Shown: in pieces, positions 38,784 through 47,645 of the stretch | Numbering within the stretch: the stretch's first letter is position 1 | How the letters are laid out: every line of letters starts with the position of its first letter | Source of the DNA: Planctomyces sp. | GTDB lineage: Bacteria > Planctomycetota > Planctomycetia > Planctomycetales > Planctomycetaceae | Assembly (NCBI GenBank): GCA_019636235.1 | Contig: JAHBXW010000008.1 | Span: forward strand, 141,387 to 205,386 | Reading direction: 5' to 3' | Length of the DNA stretch: 64,000 bases | Position numbers and translations under genes: made by a program | The notes under the pieces: generated by a model | Databases searched by the model: none | The model's input: only the letters and a program-made list of their open reading frames with translations | What the model was told of the DNA's origin: nothing

Positions 38784-40934
38784 ATGAACAAACTCTCTCG
38801 ACTTCGAACGGTGCTGCGGACCAGCGATGACGCTCCGCGTCGCGGCGGCTTCATGGTGCTGGCGGCCTTCTGCCTGATCGCCGCGCTGGCGTTTGTCTCG
38901 CTGTGCGTGGACGTCGGTTATCTGTCGCTGTCCAAGCAGCGGCTGCAGAACGCCGTGGACGCCGCGGCTCTGGCCGCCGCCATGGAGATCACGAACGCCG
39001 TGCAGACGGCCGGCGCCGACGTGCAGAACGTCACCGCTTATGCCGAGTCGCAGGCCCGCATCAAGGCCGTCGAAGTCGGCGCCCTCAACGGCGTGTACAT
39101 CGACGGCAACCGCGATGTCGCCTTCGGGCAGCGGCAGGTCGTCGACGGCAACGGCAACTTCCAGACGACCTGGGGCGCCTCGCCCGCCAACGTCGTCAAG
39201 GTCACGGCCCGCCGCGACAACAACGACATGGCCGCGCCGGACTCCAAGCTGACCCTGTTCTTCGCCGGCATCCTCGGCGACAAGACCGCCTCGCTGACCG
39301 CCAGCGCCGCCGCCTACGTCGAATCCCGCGACATCGTCTGCGTGCTCGACTACTCCGGCTCGATGAACGACGACAGCGGCTACTTCTCCCTGGGCATCCG
39401 CGACCGGACGCTCATGGAAGCCAACATGCTGGACATCTGGAACATCCTCAGCGGCCTGCGGAACACCGGCGCCCTGCAGTTCGAACCGCAGTGGATGTCG
39501 ACGACCGTCAACGGCTCGAATTCCAGCGGCACAGTCACCTTCCGGAACACCCAGGCCGATCTGTCGACCAACAAGAACATCACGTCCGTGCGGCTGACCT
39601 TCAGCGACGGCTCGACGCAGACGACGAACTATTCCAACGCGTCCAACATTCGCAGCCTGTCCAACCTCGAACGCTCCAGCAATCCCAAGCGGACGATCAA
39701 CGAGGTCCGGGCGACCGTCACCTACCCGGGTTACGGCACGGTCCAGTCCGCCAGCGGATCGAATTCCTCGCGGACGGCCAACATCACGTTCAACGGACAG
39801 TCCGTGTCGGTGTCCACCAGCCACACCATGGCGTCGATCCGGTTGAATTACGCGCCCTCCGGAAACCAGACGTTCTCCGCCAGCGGCACCTCCCGCACGC
39901 AGAGCGGCAACGGGTCCTACATCTCGTCGGTCGTCGTCACCATGGGGACGACCTCCGTCACCGTCAACAACCCCAACGGCAGCACGCAGCCGAACGACAC
40001 CCAGATCCTGACCTTCTCCGACAGCGTCGCCAACGTCCGCAGCTGCTTCAGCCTGAACGGCTCCTGGCCCTGGTCCGGCGGAAGCTGGAATGACTTCATC
40101 GCCTACTGCCGCAAGGAAAGCCCCTACACGAGCGACACCCAGATCACCGACGCCGGTTATTTCCGGCAGTACGGCGGCAAGTGCCTTGTGAACTATCTGC
40201 AGGAGAAGCGGGCCGCCTTCAATCAGTGCAACGATTTGTGGCGGACGCCGCACTACCCGTTCCACTCGATGAAGCAGGGCGTGCAGCTCTTCGCCGACTT
40301 CCTCGAAGACCTCAACTTCGGCGATGAAATGGGCCTCGTGTGCTACGCCACGACCGCCCAGGTCGAGCACACGCTGAACTACGACGGCTACAACATCAAC
40401 CTGTCGGCGAACCCGATCTGCGACCAATTCCAGGACATGAAGCAGATCATCGGCCACCGGCAGGCGAATCACTACACCAACACCACGAACATCGGCGGCG
40501 GACTGAAGCTCGGCAAGGAGCTGCTGGACAGCTCCAAGCGGCCCGGCACGCGGCCCACGATTCTGCTGATGACCGACGGCCTGGCCAACGTCCGGGACAA
40601 CAGCTACTCGCTGCCCGGAAACTGGAACTGGAACGAATTGTTCGACTATGACGGCGACGGGACTGCGGACTACACGACGAACGATTCGTTCTGCCGCTAT
40701 GCCCTGGGCATGGCGAAAGAAGCGGTCGACGCCGGGTACACGATCCACACCCTGTCCGTCGGCGCCGGCGCCGACACGAACCTCATGCGGGCGATCGCCT
40801 GGCTGGGACGCGGCATCTACATCGAGGTGCCCGGCGATGTGTCGGTCGCCGAAATGGAAGAGCAGGTGCTGGAGGCTTTCAACCGGATCGCGGCCTTCGT
40901 GCCTCCGGCGAAACTCGTCAGCGAAGTCGAATGA
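38784..40934 (+). CDS. TadG-like protein with von Willebrand factor A domain
   Basis: The 716-residue product has an N-terminal Tad-type leader (RRGGFMVLAAFCLIAALAF, helix about 21-42) followed by VDVGYLSLSKQRLQNAVDAAALAAA, typical of TadG. The VWA domain starts with the MIDAS motif DYSGSM (Asp189) and resumes near 495 with FADFLEDLNFGDEMGLVCYA and near 590 with PTILLMTDGLANVRD. Between them is a Ser/Thr/Asn-rich stretch (about 240-410) with four short beta-like motifs. The ATG 38784 is supported by AGGA 8 bases upstream. A strong terminator follows. A role in surface adhesion is plausible. Confidence 0.88.
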   Translation: MNKLSRLRTVLRTSDDAPRRGGFMVLAAFCLIAALAFVSLCVDVGYLSLSKQRLQNAVDAAALAAAMEITNAVQTAGADVQNVTAYAESQARIKAVEVGALNGVYIDGNRDVAFGQRQVVDGNGNFQTTWGASPANVVKVTARRDNNDMAAPDSKLTLFFAGILGDKTASLTASAAAYVESRDIVCVLDYSGSMNDDSGYFSLGIRDRTLMEANMLDIWNILSGLRNTGALQFEPQWMSTTVNGSNSSGTVTFRNTQADLSTNKNITSVRLTFSDGSTQTTNYSNASNIRSLSNLERSSNPKRTINEVRATVTYPGYGTVQSASGSNSSRTANITFNGQSVSVSTSHTMASIRLNYAPSGNQTFSASGTSRTQSGNGSYISSVVVTMGTTSVTVNNPNGSTQPNDTQILTFSDSVANVRSCFSLNGSWPWSGGSWNDFIAYCRKESPYTSDTQITDAGYFRQYGGKCLVNYLQEKRAAFNQCNDLWRTPHYPFHSMKQGVQLFADFLEDLNFGDEMGLVCYATTAQVEHTLNYDGYNINLSANPICDQFQDMKQIIGHRQANHYTNTTNIGGGLKLGKELLDSSKRPGTRPTILLMTDGLANVRDNSYSLPGNWNWNELFDYDGDGTADYTTNDSFCRYALGMAKEAVDAGYTIHTLSVGAGADTNLMRAIAWLGRGIYIEVPGDVSVAEMEEQVLEAFNRIAAFVPPAKLVSEVE

Positions 40935-40971
40935 TCGCTGCCGCTTGAGGAAGGCTGAGTCGTGAACGAAC

Positions 40972-41003
40972 AAGCCGCGGGCTCCTCCGGGAGTCCGCGG
41001 CTT
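40972..41003. terminator. Strong bidirectional hairpin terminator
   Basis: A 14-bp stem pairs AAGCCGCGGGCTCC (40972-40985) with GGAGTCCGCGGCTT (40990-41003), with one G-T wobble and a TCCG loop. The plus strand continues GGTTTCG; the minus strand continues GTTCGTTC. It sits between the convergent VWA gene and the M56 gene, so it can serve both. Confidence 0.8.
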
Positions 41004-41035
41004 GGTTTCGTATCCGGGTGCGGCCCGGTTCCGGC

Positions 41036-43750
41036 CTAATCCCGAATCACATTGCCGTCGTCCCGCAGAATCCGGTTCTGGAACTGGACTGGATCGAGCG
41101 GGAGTCGCATCGTCAGCACCGAGCCGTCCGCCTGGCCGATTACGACGCCAGCAGCGCCCGGGCGGCCGATCTCCGGCAACGGCTGCCCCGGCTCGAATGG
41201 AATGTCCTCCGGCTTGGTCCAGGGAATCTCCCGCACCGCTTCCACGATGGCGATGGTGTTCGACGTCCCATCGGTGATCTGCGACATCTGAACCCCCGTG
41301 GTGACGCCCAGGATCGTCCGCGAGCCGACAAACCCAAAGTACGACGCATTGCGCGACTCCGGCGCCGCTTTCGGACTGCGGTAGACGGCGGGCATCTTCG
41401 CCAGCACCTTGAGATTATTCTCGCTGTCCCAGGGCTGGTCCTTCCGGTACTCGTTGTAGAGGTCTGACTGATCGATGAACGGCAGGATCGCGACCCGCCA
41501 GCTGTGCGGCGTCTTGCCGTCCGGACCGAGCACGCTCGACGGCGGGAAGTGCCCGTAAACATCGTAGTAGTTGTGCAGCGCGAGCAGGATCTGCTTGAGA
41601 TTGTTCTTCTCCTGAGCGTCCTGGGCCGCCCCGCGCGCGTTCCTGATCGCCGGCAACAGCGTCGCCGTCAGCATCGGCAGTTCGCCGGCATTGGCCATGC
41701 TTGTCGCCGACACCAGCGCGTCCTGCGTTGTGATTCTGAACCGATCCAGAAACGCGTCGCCCAGATTGGTCAGCCGCAGCACCATGGCGCTCTCCTCCGC
41801 CGACGCGCGGCTGGCATGACTGCGGTGCACCGAAAGCGCATTACGGCCCAAGGTCACCAGGGCTTCCAGCGTCTGCTGGACGATCTTTGCGGACTGTGCG
41901 TCATCAGCGAGCGCCAGGCCCTGCAGCAAGAGTTGTTCGCTCAACGTCAGCCCCAGGCCGGCGGCGCGCGTGGACATCAACAGCGGGCCCACCGTCGCGA
42001 TCTCCACAGGCAGCGGATTTCGCGCCAGTATGTCTCTGAAGGACGTCAATTGTCCGGCCACAAACAGGTCGTGGCCCGAGACCTGCTGCCAGATGTTCTG
42101 CAATTCGGGCGCGGCGGAGCCCCGGGGGCCCGAGATCAACATCCGCCGCAGGACCGCTTCGTCCTCGACCAGAATCAGCGTCTTGGAATCGATCACTGCA
42201 TACGCCGAACGTCCGCCGAATCCATACGCGCGGCCGGGAAGCGGTTGTGTGGGGTTCACCGTGTGAATCGTCCGGCCGTCGAACTCCGACGGCGTCGCGC
42301 GAGGCAGCAACGCGTCGGCGATCGCCTGCGCCTGGCCCTCCGCCGCCGTGCGAATGATGAATCCGGGCCGCTCCGACGCCGGCAGCCCCGTCAGCGCCGA
42401 GAAATTCTGCAGGATGACGATCGCCACGGAATCGATCTGGTCGTACGGGATCTTCGGGCCATCATCCCCCTGCTCCTCGGTCAACGCCTCGGCAATCGGG
42501 CGAAACGCCGCCTGCGACAGCAGCCGCTGCGGGCGAACGCCAATCACCGCCCAGGTGTCCCTGGGCACCCAGTCCAGCGACATCGTGGCGGCCGGACGGG
42601 TCGCCGGCGCGGCCGTGCTCTGCGGCGGATCGGCCGCCAACGCCGACTGCGGACCAATCGCGCCCGGGCCTCGCAGTCCAGAAATGGCCAGCCCCGCCAG
42701 CAGCAGCAGGGCCAGGCTCGCCGTCCGGACACGGGCCGGAGTGCGAATCAGGAATTGTCGTGGGTCGCGCAACATCTCGAGCCTCCTTAAGAACGTCCGA
42801 TGAGTGGGAACAAACGCCCGGACCGGCCAGCCCACCGGCCGATCCGCCTCCCGCAGCGCCAGCTGCGCCAATGTCTCCAGATACGATTGCCGCCCGCCCG
42901 CCAACGGCGCCGCAGCCGCGTCCGCCGCCAGCTCCTGATCGAGCCGCAACCGGCTCGCCAGCCAGTGCACCAGCGGGTGGTAGAAGTGGATCACCAGACT
43001 GCCCTGCGCCAACAGCCACGCCGCGTAATCCCGGTTTCGAATGTGCGCCAGCTCGTGCGCCAGCACCGCGCGCAGCTCCGAGGGACTCCATTTCCGCCAA
43101 CCCGTCGGCAACAGAATGACGGGGCGGCGCCAGCCCACCGTCGCCGGCGTCCCCAGCCGATCCGTCTGGGCCACGTCGATCCGCCCCACGCAGCCCAGCT
43201 CCGCCTGCAGCACGTCCATCAACTCCGACAGGCCGCGGTCCTCAAGGCGCCGGCTGCTCCTCCGTAAGCGAAGCACGGCCAGCCAGCCGCCCAGGGTCCG
43301 CAGCACGCCGATGCCGATCAGCCCGAAGGCCGCGATCGCCGCCAGCCGCAAGCCAGACCATCGCGATTCGACGGCGGTCGGCGCCTCAACCGCCGTCGGC
43401 GCCAGCAACGCCTCGCGGAATCCCGTCCAGGCCGCCGTCAGGACCGAATCCGTATCGAGGCCGCGGCGGTTCGTCGGCGAGTCGGCCGCGATGTTCTCAG
43501 AGGCCTGGCTGGAAGGCGCCACGGAGGCCGCGGCTGGACGTTCGGGCCGCCAGATCGACCGCGTCCAGTTCGGCCAGGGACTCAGCGACAGGGCCGTCAC
43601 CAGCACAACCGCCGCCAGCGATCCCAACGCCACCGCGGACCGCAACTCGGCGGCGCGGGTCCTGAGCGCCGCATGGGCCAGCGTTCCGAGCAGCGCGACC
43701 AGCGTCACCTGCACAACGCACCACAGGACAATTTGCGAATCGGCGCTCAT
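41036..43750 (-). CDS. BlaR1-like M56 membrane metalloprotease fused to a DUF1559 domain
   Basis: This 904-residue protein has several N-terminal membrane helices (about 1-60 and 135-160) and the M56 zinc-protease motif HELAHIRNRD (His232, Glu233, His236). Another helix lies near 345-360. The middle (about 385-710) is an extracytoplasmic part without a recognised family. The end (about 690-904) is a DUF1559-type domain: LLPAIRNARGAAQ, NNLKQILLALHNYYD, GHFPPSSV, SWRVAILPFIDQSDLY, QITDGTSNTIAIVE. M56 proteins sense envelope signals and cleave a BlaI-type repressor. Its ATG overlaps the repressor stop (ATGA), so the pair is coupled. No penicillin-binding domain is visible. Confidence 0.9.
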   Translation of the reverse strand: MSADSQIVLWCVVQVTLVALLGTLAHAALRTRAAELRSAVALGSLAAVVLVTALSLSPWPNWTRSIWRPERPAAASVAPSSQASENIAADSPTNRRGLDTDSVLTAAWTGFREALLAPTAVEAPTAVESRWSGLRLAAIAAFGLIGIGVLRTLGGWLAVLRLRRSSRRLEDRGLSELMDVLQAELGCVGRIDVAQTDRLGTPATVGWRRPVILLPTGWRKWSPSELRAVLAHELAHIRNRDYAAWLLAQGSLVIHFYHPLVHWLASRLRLDQELAADAAAAPLAGGRQSYLETLAQLALREADRPVGWPVRAFVPTHRTFLRRLEMLRDPRQFLIRTPARVRTASLALLLLAGLAISGLRGPGAIGPQSALAADPPQSTAAPATRPAATMSLDWVPRDTWAVIGVRPQRLLSQAAFRPIAEALTEEQGDDGPKIPYDQIDSVAIVILQNFSALTGLPASERPGFIIRTAAEGQAQAIADALLPRATPSEFDGRTIHTVNPTQPLPGRAYGFGGRSAYAVIDSKTLILVEDEAVLRRMLISGPRGSAAPELQNIWQQVSGHDLFVAGQLTSFRDILARNPLPVEIATVGPLLMSTRAAGLGLTLSEQLLLQGLALADDAQSAKIVQQTLEALVTLGRNALSVHRSHASRASAEESAMVLRLTNLGDAFLDRFRITTQDALVSATSMANAGELPMLTATLLPAIRNARGAAQDAQEKNNLKQILLALHNYYDVYGHFPPSSVLGPDGKTPHSWRVAILPFIDQSDLYNEYRKDQPWDSENNLKVLAKMPAVYRSPKAAPESRNASYFGFVGSRTILGVTTGVQMSQITDGTSNTIAIVEAVREIPWTKPEDIPFEPGQPLPEIGRPGAAGVVIGQADGSVLTMRLPLDPVQFQNRILRDDGNVIRD

Positions 43751-44130
43751 CGCTTGCTCTCCTTCAGGATCTGTTCGAGCACCTTACGCTCCTGCGACGT
43801 GAGTCGTTGGCGATCAAACAGGCGCATCAGCAGCGCGTCCCGCTTGCCACCGAACACCCGCTGCAGGAGTTCGCCGACGAGGTTTCCGGAGACGTCCTCG
43901 AAACTGCGGATCGGTTCATATCGATAGGGGCGTTCCTCGCAGGTCATGCGGAGGAAGCCCTTTTCGTGGAGGATTCGCATGAGCGTGGAGACGGTGGTGT
44001 GGGCCAGGTCGCGCCCCTGATCGGCGAGCCGGTCGCGGACTTCGGCGACGGTGGTTTCGCCGAGATCCCAGACGGCGTGCATGACTTCGAGTTCGCGTTC
44101 GGTGAGTTCCCGGGCTTTGGGCCGCGCCAT
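43747..44130 (-). CDS. BlaI/MecI-family transcriptional repressor
   Basis: The 127-residue winged-helix protein matches BlaI/MecI: LTERELEVMHAVWDLGETTVAEVRD at the N-terminus, HTTVSTLMRILHEKGFL as recognition helix and wing, and a dimerisation tail with LTSQERKVLEQIL. In the classic system the membrane protease senses a signal and triggers repressor cleavage, freeing its own operon. The gene is first in a two-gene unit and overlaps the protease gene by 4 bases. A good promoter lies at 44173-44202. Confidence 0.93.
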   Translation of the reverse strand: MARPKARELTERELEVMHAVWDLGETTVAEVRDRLADQGRDLAHTTVSTLMRILHEKGFLRMTCEERPYRYEPIRSFEDVSGNLVGELLQRVFGGKRDALLMRLFDRQRLTSQERKVLEQILKESKR

Positions 44131-44172
44131 GGATCTGGTCTCCGGACAGAGCTTTGGTTTTTCCGTTTTGGT

Positions 44173-44202
44173 TTTATAGAATCCGTCCGCCGTCGTCGTC
44201 AA
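44173..44202 (-). promoter_or_regulatory. Sigma-70-type promoter of the repressor-protease unit
   Basis: On the minus strand TTGACG (44202-44197) and TATAAA (44178-44173) are separated by 18 bases, close to consensus at both boxes. The TTTGGTTTT direct repeat (14-base period) overlaps the -10 and the start region on the plus-strand reading, a fitting place for repressor binding. The known BlaI box TACAnnTGTA is not present. Confidence 0.65.
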
Positions 44203-44301
44203 GAGGGCAGTTTTGGATTTCTCGTAATGGCGGGGCCGCGTCCGACGGCAAAGCCGTCGGCTGGGACCAGCGTCAATCCATGACCAAATGACCAATCCGC
44301 T

Positions 44302-44330
44302 GGGCGCCACGGTTGGCTCGTCCGACCGTG
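44302..44330 (+). repeat. Dispersed palindromic repeat, copy 2
   Basis: GGGCGC is followed by a 9-bp stem, CACGGTTGG and CCGACCGTG, with loop CTCGT (one G-T pair). It matches the minus-strand element at 23971-23999 at 25 of 29 positions, with one compensatory-type change in the stem. Confidence 0.65.
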
Positions 44331-44429
44331 CTGGCCGTCGCGGGAGTCAGCCCCGGGAGTGAGAACATCAAGACACCCGCGTGGTGGGTCATCGCACTCG
44401 ACCGTTCGGTCTCGTGGCTCGACCGCACC

Positions 44430-45518
44430 CTACGGCCCCGCCCGCCGCTCCGTCTCCTCCACCAGCGCGTCCCATTGCGACCGCCCAGACAGAAACTCCA
44501 GCCCAATGTCGACCGCGAAACACGCCGGACCATCCGGCCACCGTGGCAGCTTGACCAGATCCTTCAGCGTGCACACCAGCGCCTCCGCGCCGCGCTCCCG
44601 CGCATGCCGCTGAATCCGCTCCACAGCCTCGCCGTCGAACGGACAGTGATCCGGGAACGCGAGCAGCCCCCCCTCGTCGATCCGCAGCCCCGCGAGTTCC
44701 AGCGTCCGCCGAAACCCTTCCGGATTCCCGATCCCGCAGAACGCCGCCAGTCGCCGCGAACGCAGCGACTCCAGCATCACACGCTCGTTGACGTCTGCGG
44801 CGGAAATCAGCCCCCGCGGCGCGAACCGCGTCACGATCGCGTCGCCGCCGACTTCGCCCCGCAGCCGATCCAGAGCCTCCGCCGAAACCTGATCGCCGCG
44901 CGTGATCATCACCAGGTCCGCCCGCGCCAATGACCCCCGCGGCTCGCGCAGCAACCCCCTCGGCAGCAATCGCCCATACCCCCACGGATTGGTCGCGTCG
45001 ATTAACACGACGTCGATGTCGCGATGCAGCCGCCGGTGCTGGAACCCGTCGTCCAGAACGACCGCCCCGCAGCCGTCGAGTTCGATGAGTTCCCGCGCCG
45101 CGGCGACGCGATCCCGATTCTGCCGATGGGGCGCGCCCGGACACAGGCGATCGAGGACCCGTCGCTCATCGTTGCCCGATGCGTCCAGCGAGCGGTAGCC
45201 GCGGCTGGCGATTCCCGCGCGGACGCCGCGGGCCGTCAATTCCGTGACGAGCGCCGCGACGACGGGCGTCTTGCCCACGCCGCCGGTCGTCAGGTTGCCG
45301 ATGCTGATCACCGGCGCGGAGACGGCCTGGATCGTCCGCCAGCGCCCGTCAAAGGCAAGGTTGCGCGCGGCAATCGCCAATCGGTAAGCGGGCGTCGCGA
45401 GGTTCAGCAGCGCTCGCGTCGACGCGGCCAGGGCTCCCCGCTTGCGGCCGGAGACGACGTCCAGAAACCAGGCCTCGCCCGTCATGCGTGTTCCGCGGCT
45501 GCGGTGTCCATCGCTCAC
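44430..45518 (-). CDS. lpxK: Tetraacyldisaccharide 4'-kinase
   Basis: LpxK phosphorylates the lipid A disaccharide at the 4' position at the inner membrane. The 362-residue product has the family P-loop ISIGNLTTGGVGKTPVV near residue 70, GIASRGYRS near 103, VLDDGFQHRRLHRDIDVVLID near 155 and PWGYGRLLPRGLLREP near 179. It implies a lipid A-containing outer membrane. GTG 45518 overlaps the gatA stop (GTGA), suggesting coupling; ATG 45485 is an alternative giving 351 residues. It is the third gene of gatC-gatA-lpxK. Confidence 0.95.
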   Translation of the reverse strand: MSDGHRSRGTRMTGEAWFLDVVSGRKRGALAASTRALLNLATPAYRLAIAARNLAFDGRWRTIQAVSAPVISIGNLTTGGVGKTPVVAALVTELTARGVRAGIASRGYRSLDASGNDERRVLDRLCPGAPHRQNRDRVAAARELIELDGCGAVVLDDGFQHRRLHRDIDVVLIDATNPWGYGRLLPRGLLREPRGSLARADLVMITRGDQVSAEALDRLRGEVGGDAIVTRFAPRGLISAADVNERVMLESLRSRRLAAFCGIGNPEGFRRTLELAGLRIDEGGLLAFPDHCPFDGEAVERIQRHARERGAEALVCTLKDLVKLPRWPDGPACFAVDIGLEFLSGRSQWDALVEETERRAGP

Positions 45519-46993
45519 GCGCCGCAGGGGGCGACGCGCGGCCAGTTGGTTTCGCGTTCGTACATTCGCGCCGCGCGCAGCAGCCGTTCCTCCTCGAACG
45601 CCGGCGCCAGCAGCTGCAGACCAACGGGCAGGGCCGCGGACGTCATTCCGCAGGGCAGCGAGATGCCCGGGATTCCGGCGAGATTCGCGCCGATGGTGTA
45701 AATGTCCATCAGATACATCGCCAGCGGATCGTCGATCAGCGAACCCAGCGCGAAGGCCGGCGTGGGCGAGGCGGGAGAGACGATGACGTCGCAGGCCTCA
45801 AACGCCCTTTGATAGTCCTGCTGGATCAGCCGCCGCACGCGCAGCGCCTTCAGGTAGTAGGCCTCATAATACCCGGAAGAGAGCGCGAACGTTCCCAGCA
45901 TGATCCGGCGTTTGACTTCGTCGCCAAACGCTTCGCCCCGCGACGTCGAATACATGTCGACCAGGCCGTCGAACGATTCCGCCCGATGCCCGTAATGCAC
46001 GCCGTCATAGCGGGCCAGATTGCTCGAGGCCTCGCACGAAGCGATGATGTAATACGCCGCCACGCAGGATTGCTGATGCGGCAGCGCGACGTCGACCAAA
46101 GTCGCGCCCAGCCCCTCGTAAACCTTCAGCGCCGCCTGCACGGCGCTGGCCACGTCCGCATCCAGCCCCTCGCCGAAGTGCTCGCGGACGACGCCGATCC
46201 GCAGCCCCTCCAGCGGCTGATCGAACGTCCGGCTGTACGCGGGAACGTCCCTTCGGACGGATGTCGAGTCCCGCGGATCGTGCCCGGAGATGGCTTCCAG
46301 CAGCCGGGCCGCGCCCTCCACGTCCGTCGCAAACGGACCGATCTGATCCAGCGAACTCGCATACGCGATCAGGCCGTACCGCGACACCGCGCCATACGTC
46401 GGCTTCATCCCCACCACGCCGCAAAATGAGGCCGGCTGGCGGATCGATCCCCCCGTGTCGGAGCCCAGCGACAGCGGAACCATGGCCGCGGCCACGGCCG
46501 CCGCCGAGCCGCCGCTCGACCCCCCCGGCGTGCGCGTCAGGTCCCAGGGATTGCGGGTCGCCTGAAAGGCCGAATTCTCGCAGGACGAGCCCATCGCAAA
46601 CTCGTCCATGTTCGTCCGGCCCAGCAGCACCGCGCCCGCGGCCTTCAGCTTCGTGATCACGTGCGCGTCGTACGGGGGGCGAAAGTTGCTCAGCATCCGG
46701 CTGGCGCACGTCGCGGGCTGCCCCGCTTCGCAAATCACGTCCTTGATCGCCACGGGGACGCCGGCCAGCGGCCCGGGCGATTCGCCGCGGGCGCGGAGCG
46801 CGTCGGCCTGCTGCGCCTGAAGGAGCGCGGACTCGCGATCGACATGCAGGAACGCCCGCACGTCCCCGTCCCGCGCGTCAATCGCGGCGAGGCAGCGTTC
46901 CGTGAGTTCGACGGACGACAGCTCCCCCCGCGCCAGGGCGGCGAGGAGATCGCGGGCAACGGCGGGCCAGCCGCCGGACAATTCACTTTTCAT
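45515..46993 (-). CDS. gatA: Asp-tRNA(Asn)/Glu-tRNA(Gln) amidotransferase subunit A
   Basis: GatA hydrolyses glutamine and supplies ammonia to the GatB subunit for making Asn-tRNA or Gln-tRNA. The 492-residue product has the amidase Ser-cisSer-Lys triad: Lys in GVPVAIKDV near 78, and [15 protein letters not shown] plus [16 protein letters not shown] near 150-180. The ATG at 46993 overlaps the last 11 bases of gatC, so the two are coupled. gatB is not in this window, which is common because it is often unlinked. Confidence 0.96.
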   Translation of the reverse strand: MKSELSGGWPAVARDLLAALARGELSSVELTERCLAAIDARDGDVRAFLHVDRESALLQAQQADALRARGESPGPLAGVPVAIKDVICEAGQPATCASRMLSNFRPPYDAHVITKLKAAGAVLLGRTNMDEFAMGSSCENSAFQATRNPWDLTRTPGGSSGGSAAAVAAAMVPLSLGSDTGGSIRQPASFCGVVGMKPTYGAVSRYGLIAYASSLDQIGPFATDVEGAARLLEAISGHDPRDSTSVRRDVPAYSRTFDQPLEGLRIGVVREHFGEGLDADVASAVQAALKVYEGLGATLVDVALPHQQSCVAAYYIIASCEASSNLARYDGVHYGHRAESFDGLVDMYSTSRGEAFGDEVKRRIMLGTFALSSGYYEAYYLKALRVRRLIQQDYQRAFEACDVIVSPASPTPAFALGSLIDDPLAMYLMDIYTIGANLAGIPGISLPCGMTSAALPVGLQLLAPAFEEERLLRAARMYERETNWPRVAPCGA

Positions 46994-47282
46994 CGAGAAT
47001 CGGGGGGACGAGGAAGTAGCGTCCATCGGTGCGCGGCGCGTTGGCCAGCGCCGCCTCGCGCGACAGGCCGGGGGCCGGTTCGTCGGCGCGCAGCACGTTC
47101 GTCAGTTCCAACGGATGGGCCAGCGGCTCGACGTCCCGGGAGTCGACGGCGTCGAGCTGTGCGACATACTTCAGCACCTGCTGGAGCTGGCCGGTGAAGC
47201 GTTCCACTTCGTCGGGCGCGAGTTTGAGTCGCGCCAGGCGGGCGACGCGTTCGACGAGTTGCGGGGTGAGTCGTTCGGACAC
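46983..47282 (-). CDS. gatC: Asp-tRNA(Asn)/Glu-tRNA(Gln) amidotransferase subunit C
   Basis: GatC is a short helical subunit that stabilises GatA and wraps the GatAB complex. The 99-residue product, from GTG 47282, reads LTPQLVERVARLARLKLAP, then FTGQLQQVLKYVAQLDAVD, VEPLAHPLELTNVLRADEP and ends [13 protein letters not shown], all typical. It overlaps gatA by 11 bases. Confidence 0.94.
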   Translation of the reverse strand: MSERLTPQLVERVARLARLKLAPDEVERFTGQLQQVLKYVAQLDAVDSRDVEPLAHPLELTNVLRADEPAPGLSREAALANAPRTDGRYFLVPPILDEK

Positions 47283-47645
47283 GGGACGCTGGCGTTGGGA
47301 TGTTGATGTCCGCGAAACGTGGTCGGGAAGGGGCAGTGTAGCGACCGGGCGAGTCTCACGCGCGGGGCCGGGAAACGGCGTCCGCGACGGGACGCAAGGT
47401 CGTTCAGGCAGCACGAACTTGAAGGGTTCGATCCGTGCGCGGCGGAACGCCCCGGTCCCGTAACCGGCAGTCTGCAGTCTTCAGGGAACGAAGATTCAGG
47501 GCTGGTTCGTGTCTGGCGTCCCGCGCGGAATTTGAACGCCCGGCGTGTTGCCGAACGCCCGACGCGATTGGCATGATGTCCCCAGACCGCGCCGCGCCGG
47601 ACGTCGCGCGACCGCCGGTCCAGCACCTCCACACCGAGTGTCGTG
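47283..47645. other. Divergent intergenic region between gatC and the response regulator
   Basis: These 363 bases contain the upstream regions of gatC (minus) and the response regulator gene (plus). I see no gene and no sigma-54 -24/-12 element that I would defend. Confidence 0.4.

Larger units (their letters stand above)
44131..44429. other. Regulatory region of the BlaI-protease pair and intergenic DNA
   Basis: This stretch holds the repressor promoter, a direct repeat of TTTGGTTTT (44153-44161 and 44167-44175), an 8-bp hairpin (CCGACGGC 44242-44249, GCCGTCGG 44253-44260) and a dispersed palindrome at 44302-44330. I see no gene. Confidence 0.5.

Noticed and set aside
38637..40973. Long minus-strand open frame opposite the VWA gene
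   Set aside because: The plus-strand TadG/VWA reading has a leader, MIDAS motif and ribosome site; the antisense product is low-complexity Val/Gly/Asp-rich.
41036..44130. Beta-lactam resistance locus
   Set aside because: There is a BlaI/BlaR1-type regulator pair, but no beta-lactamase or penicillin-binding domain in or next to it.
44242..44260. Hairpin CCGACGGC-AAA-GCCGTCGG considered as a terminator
   Set aside because: There is no T-run on either side and no gene ends nearby on the plus strand; on the minus strand it lies upstream of the repressor promoter.
45515..47282. GatCA taken as evidence for a complete local GatCAB operon
   Set aside because: The third gene of the run is clearly lpxK (P-loop, DDGFQH motif), not gatB; gatB must be elsewhere.
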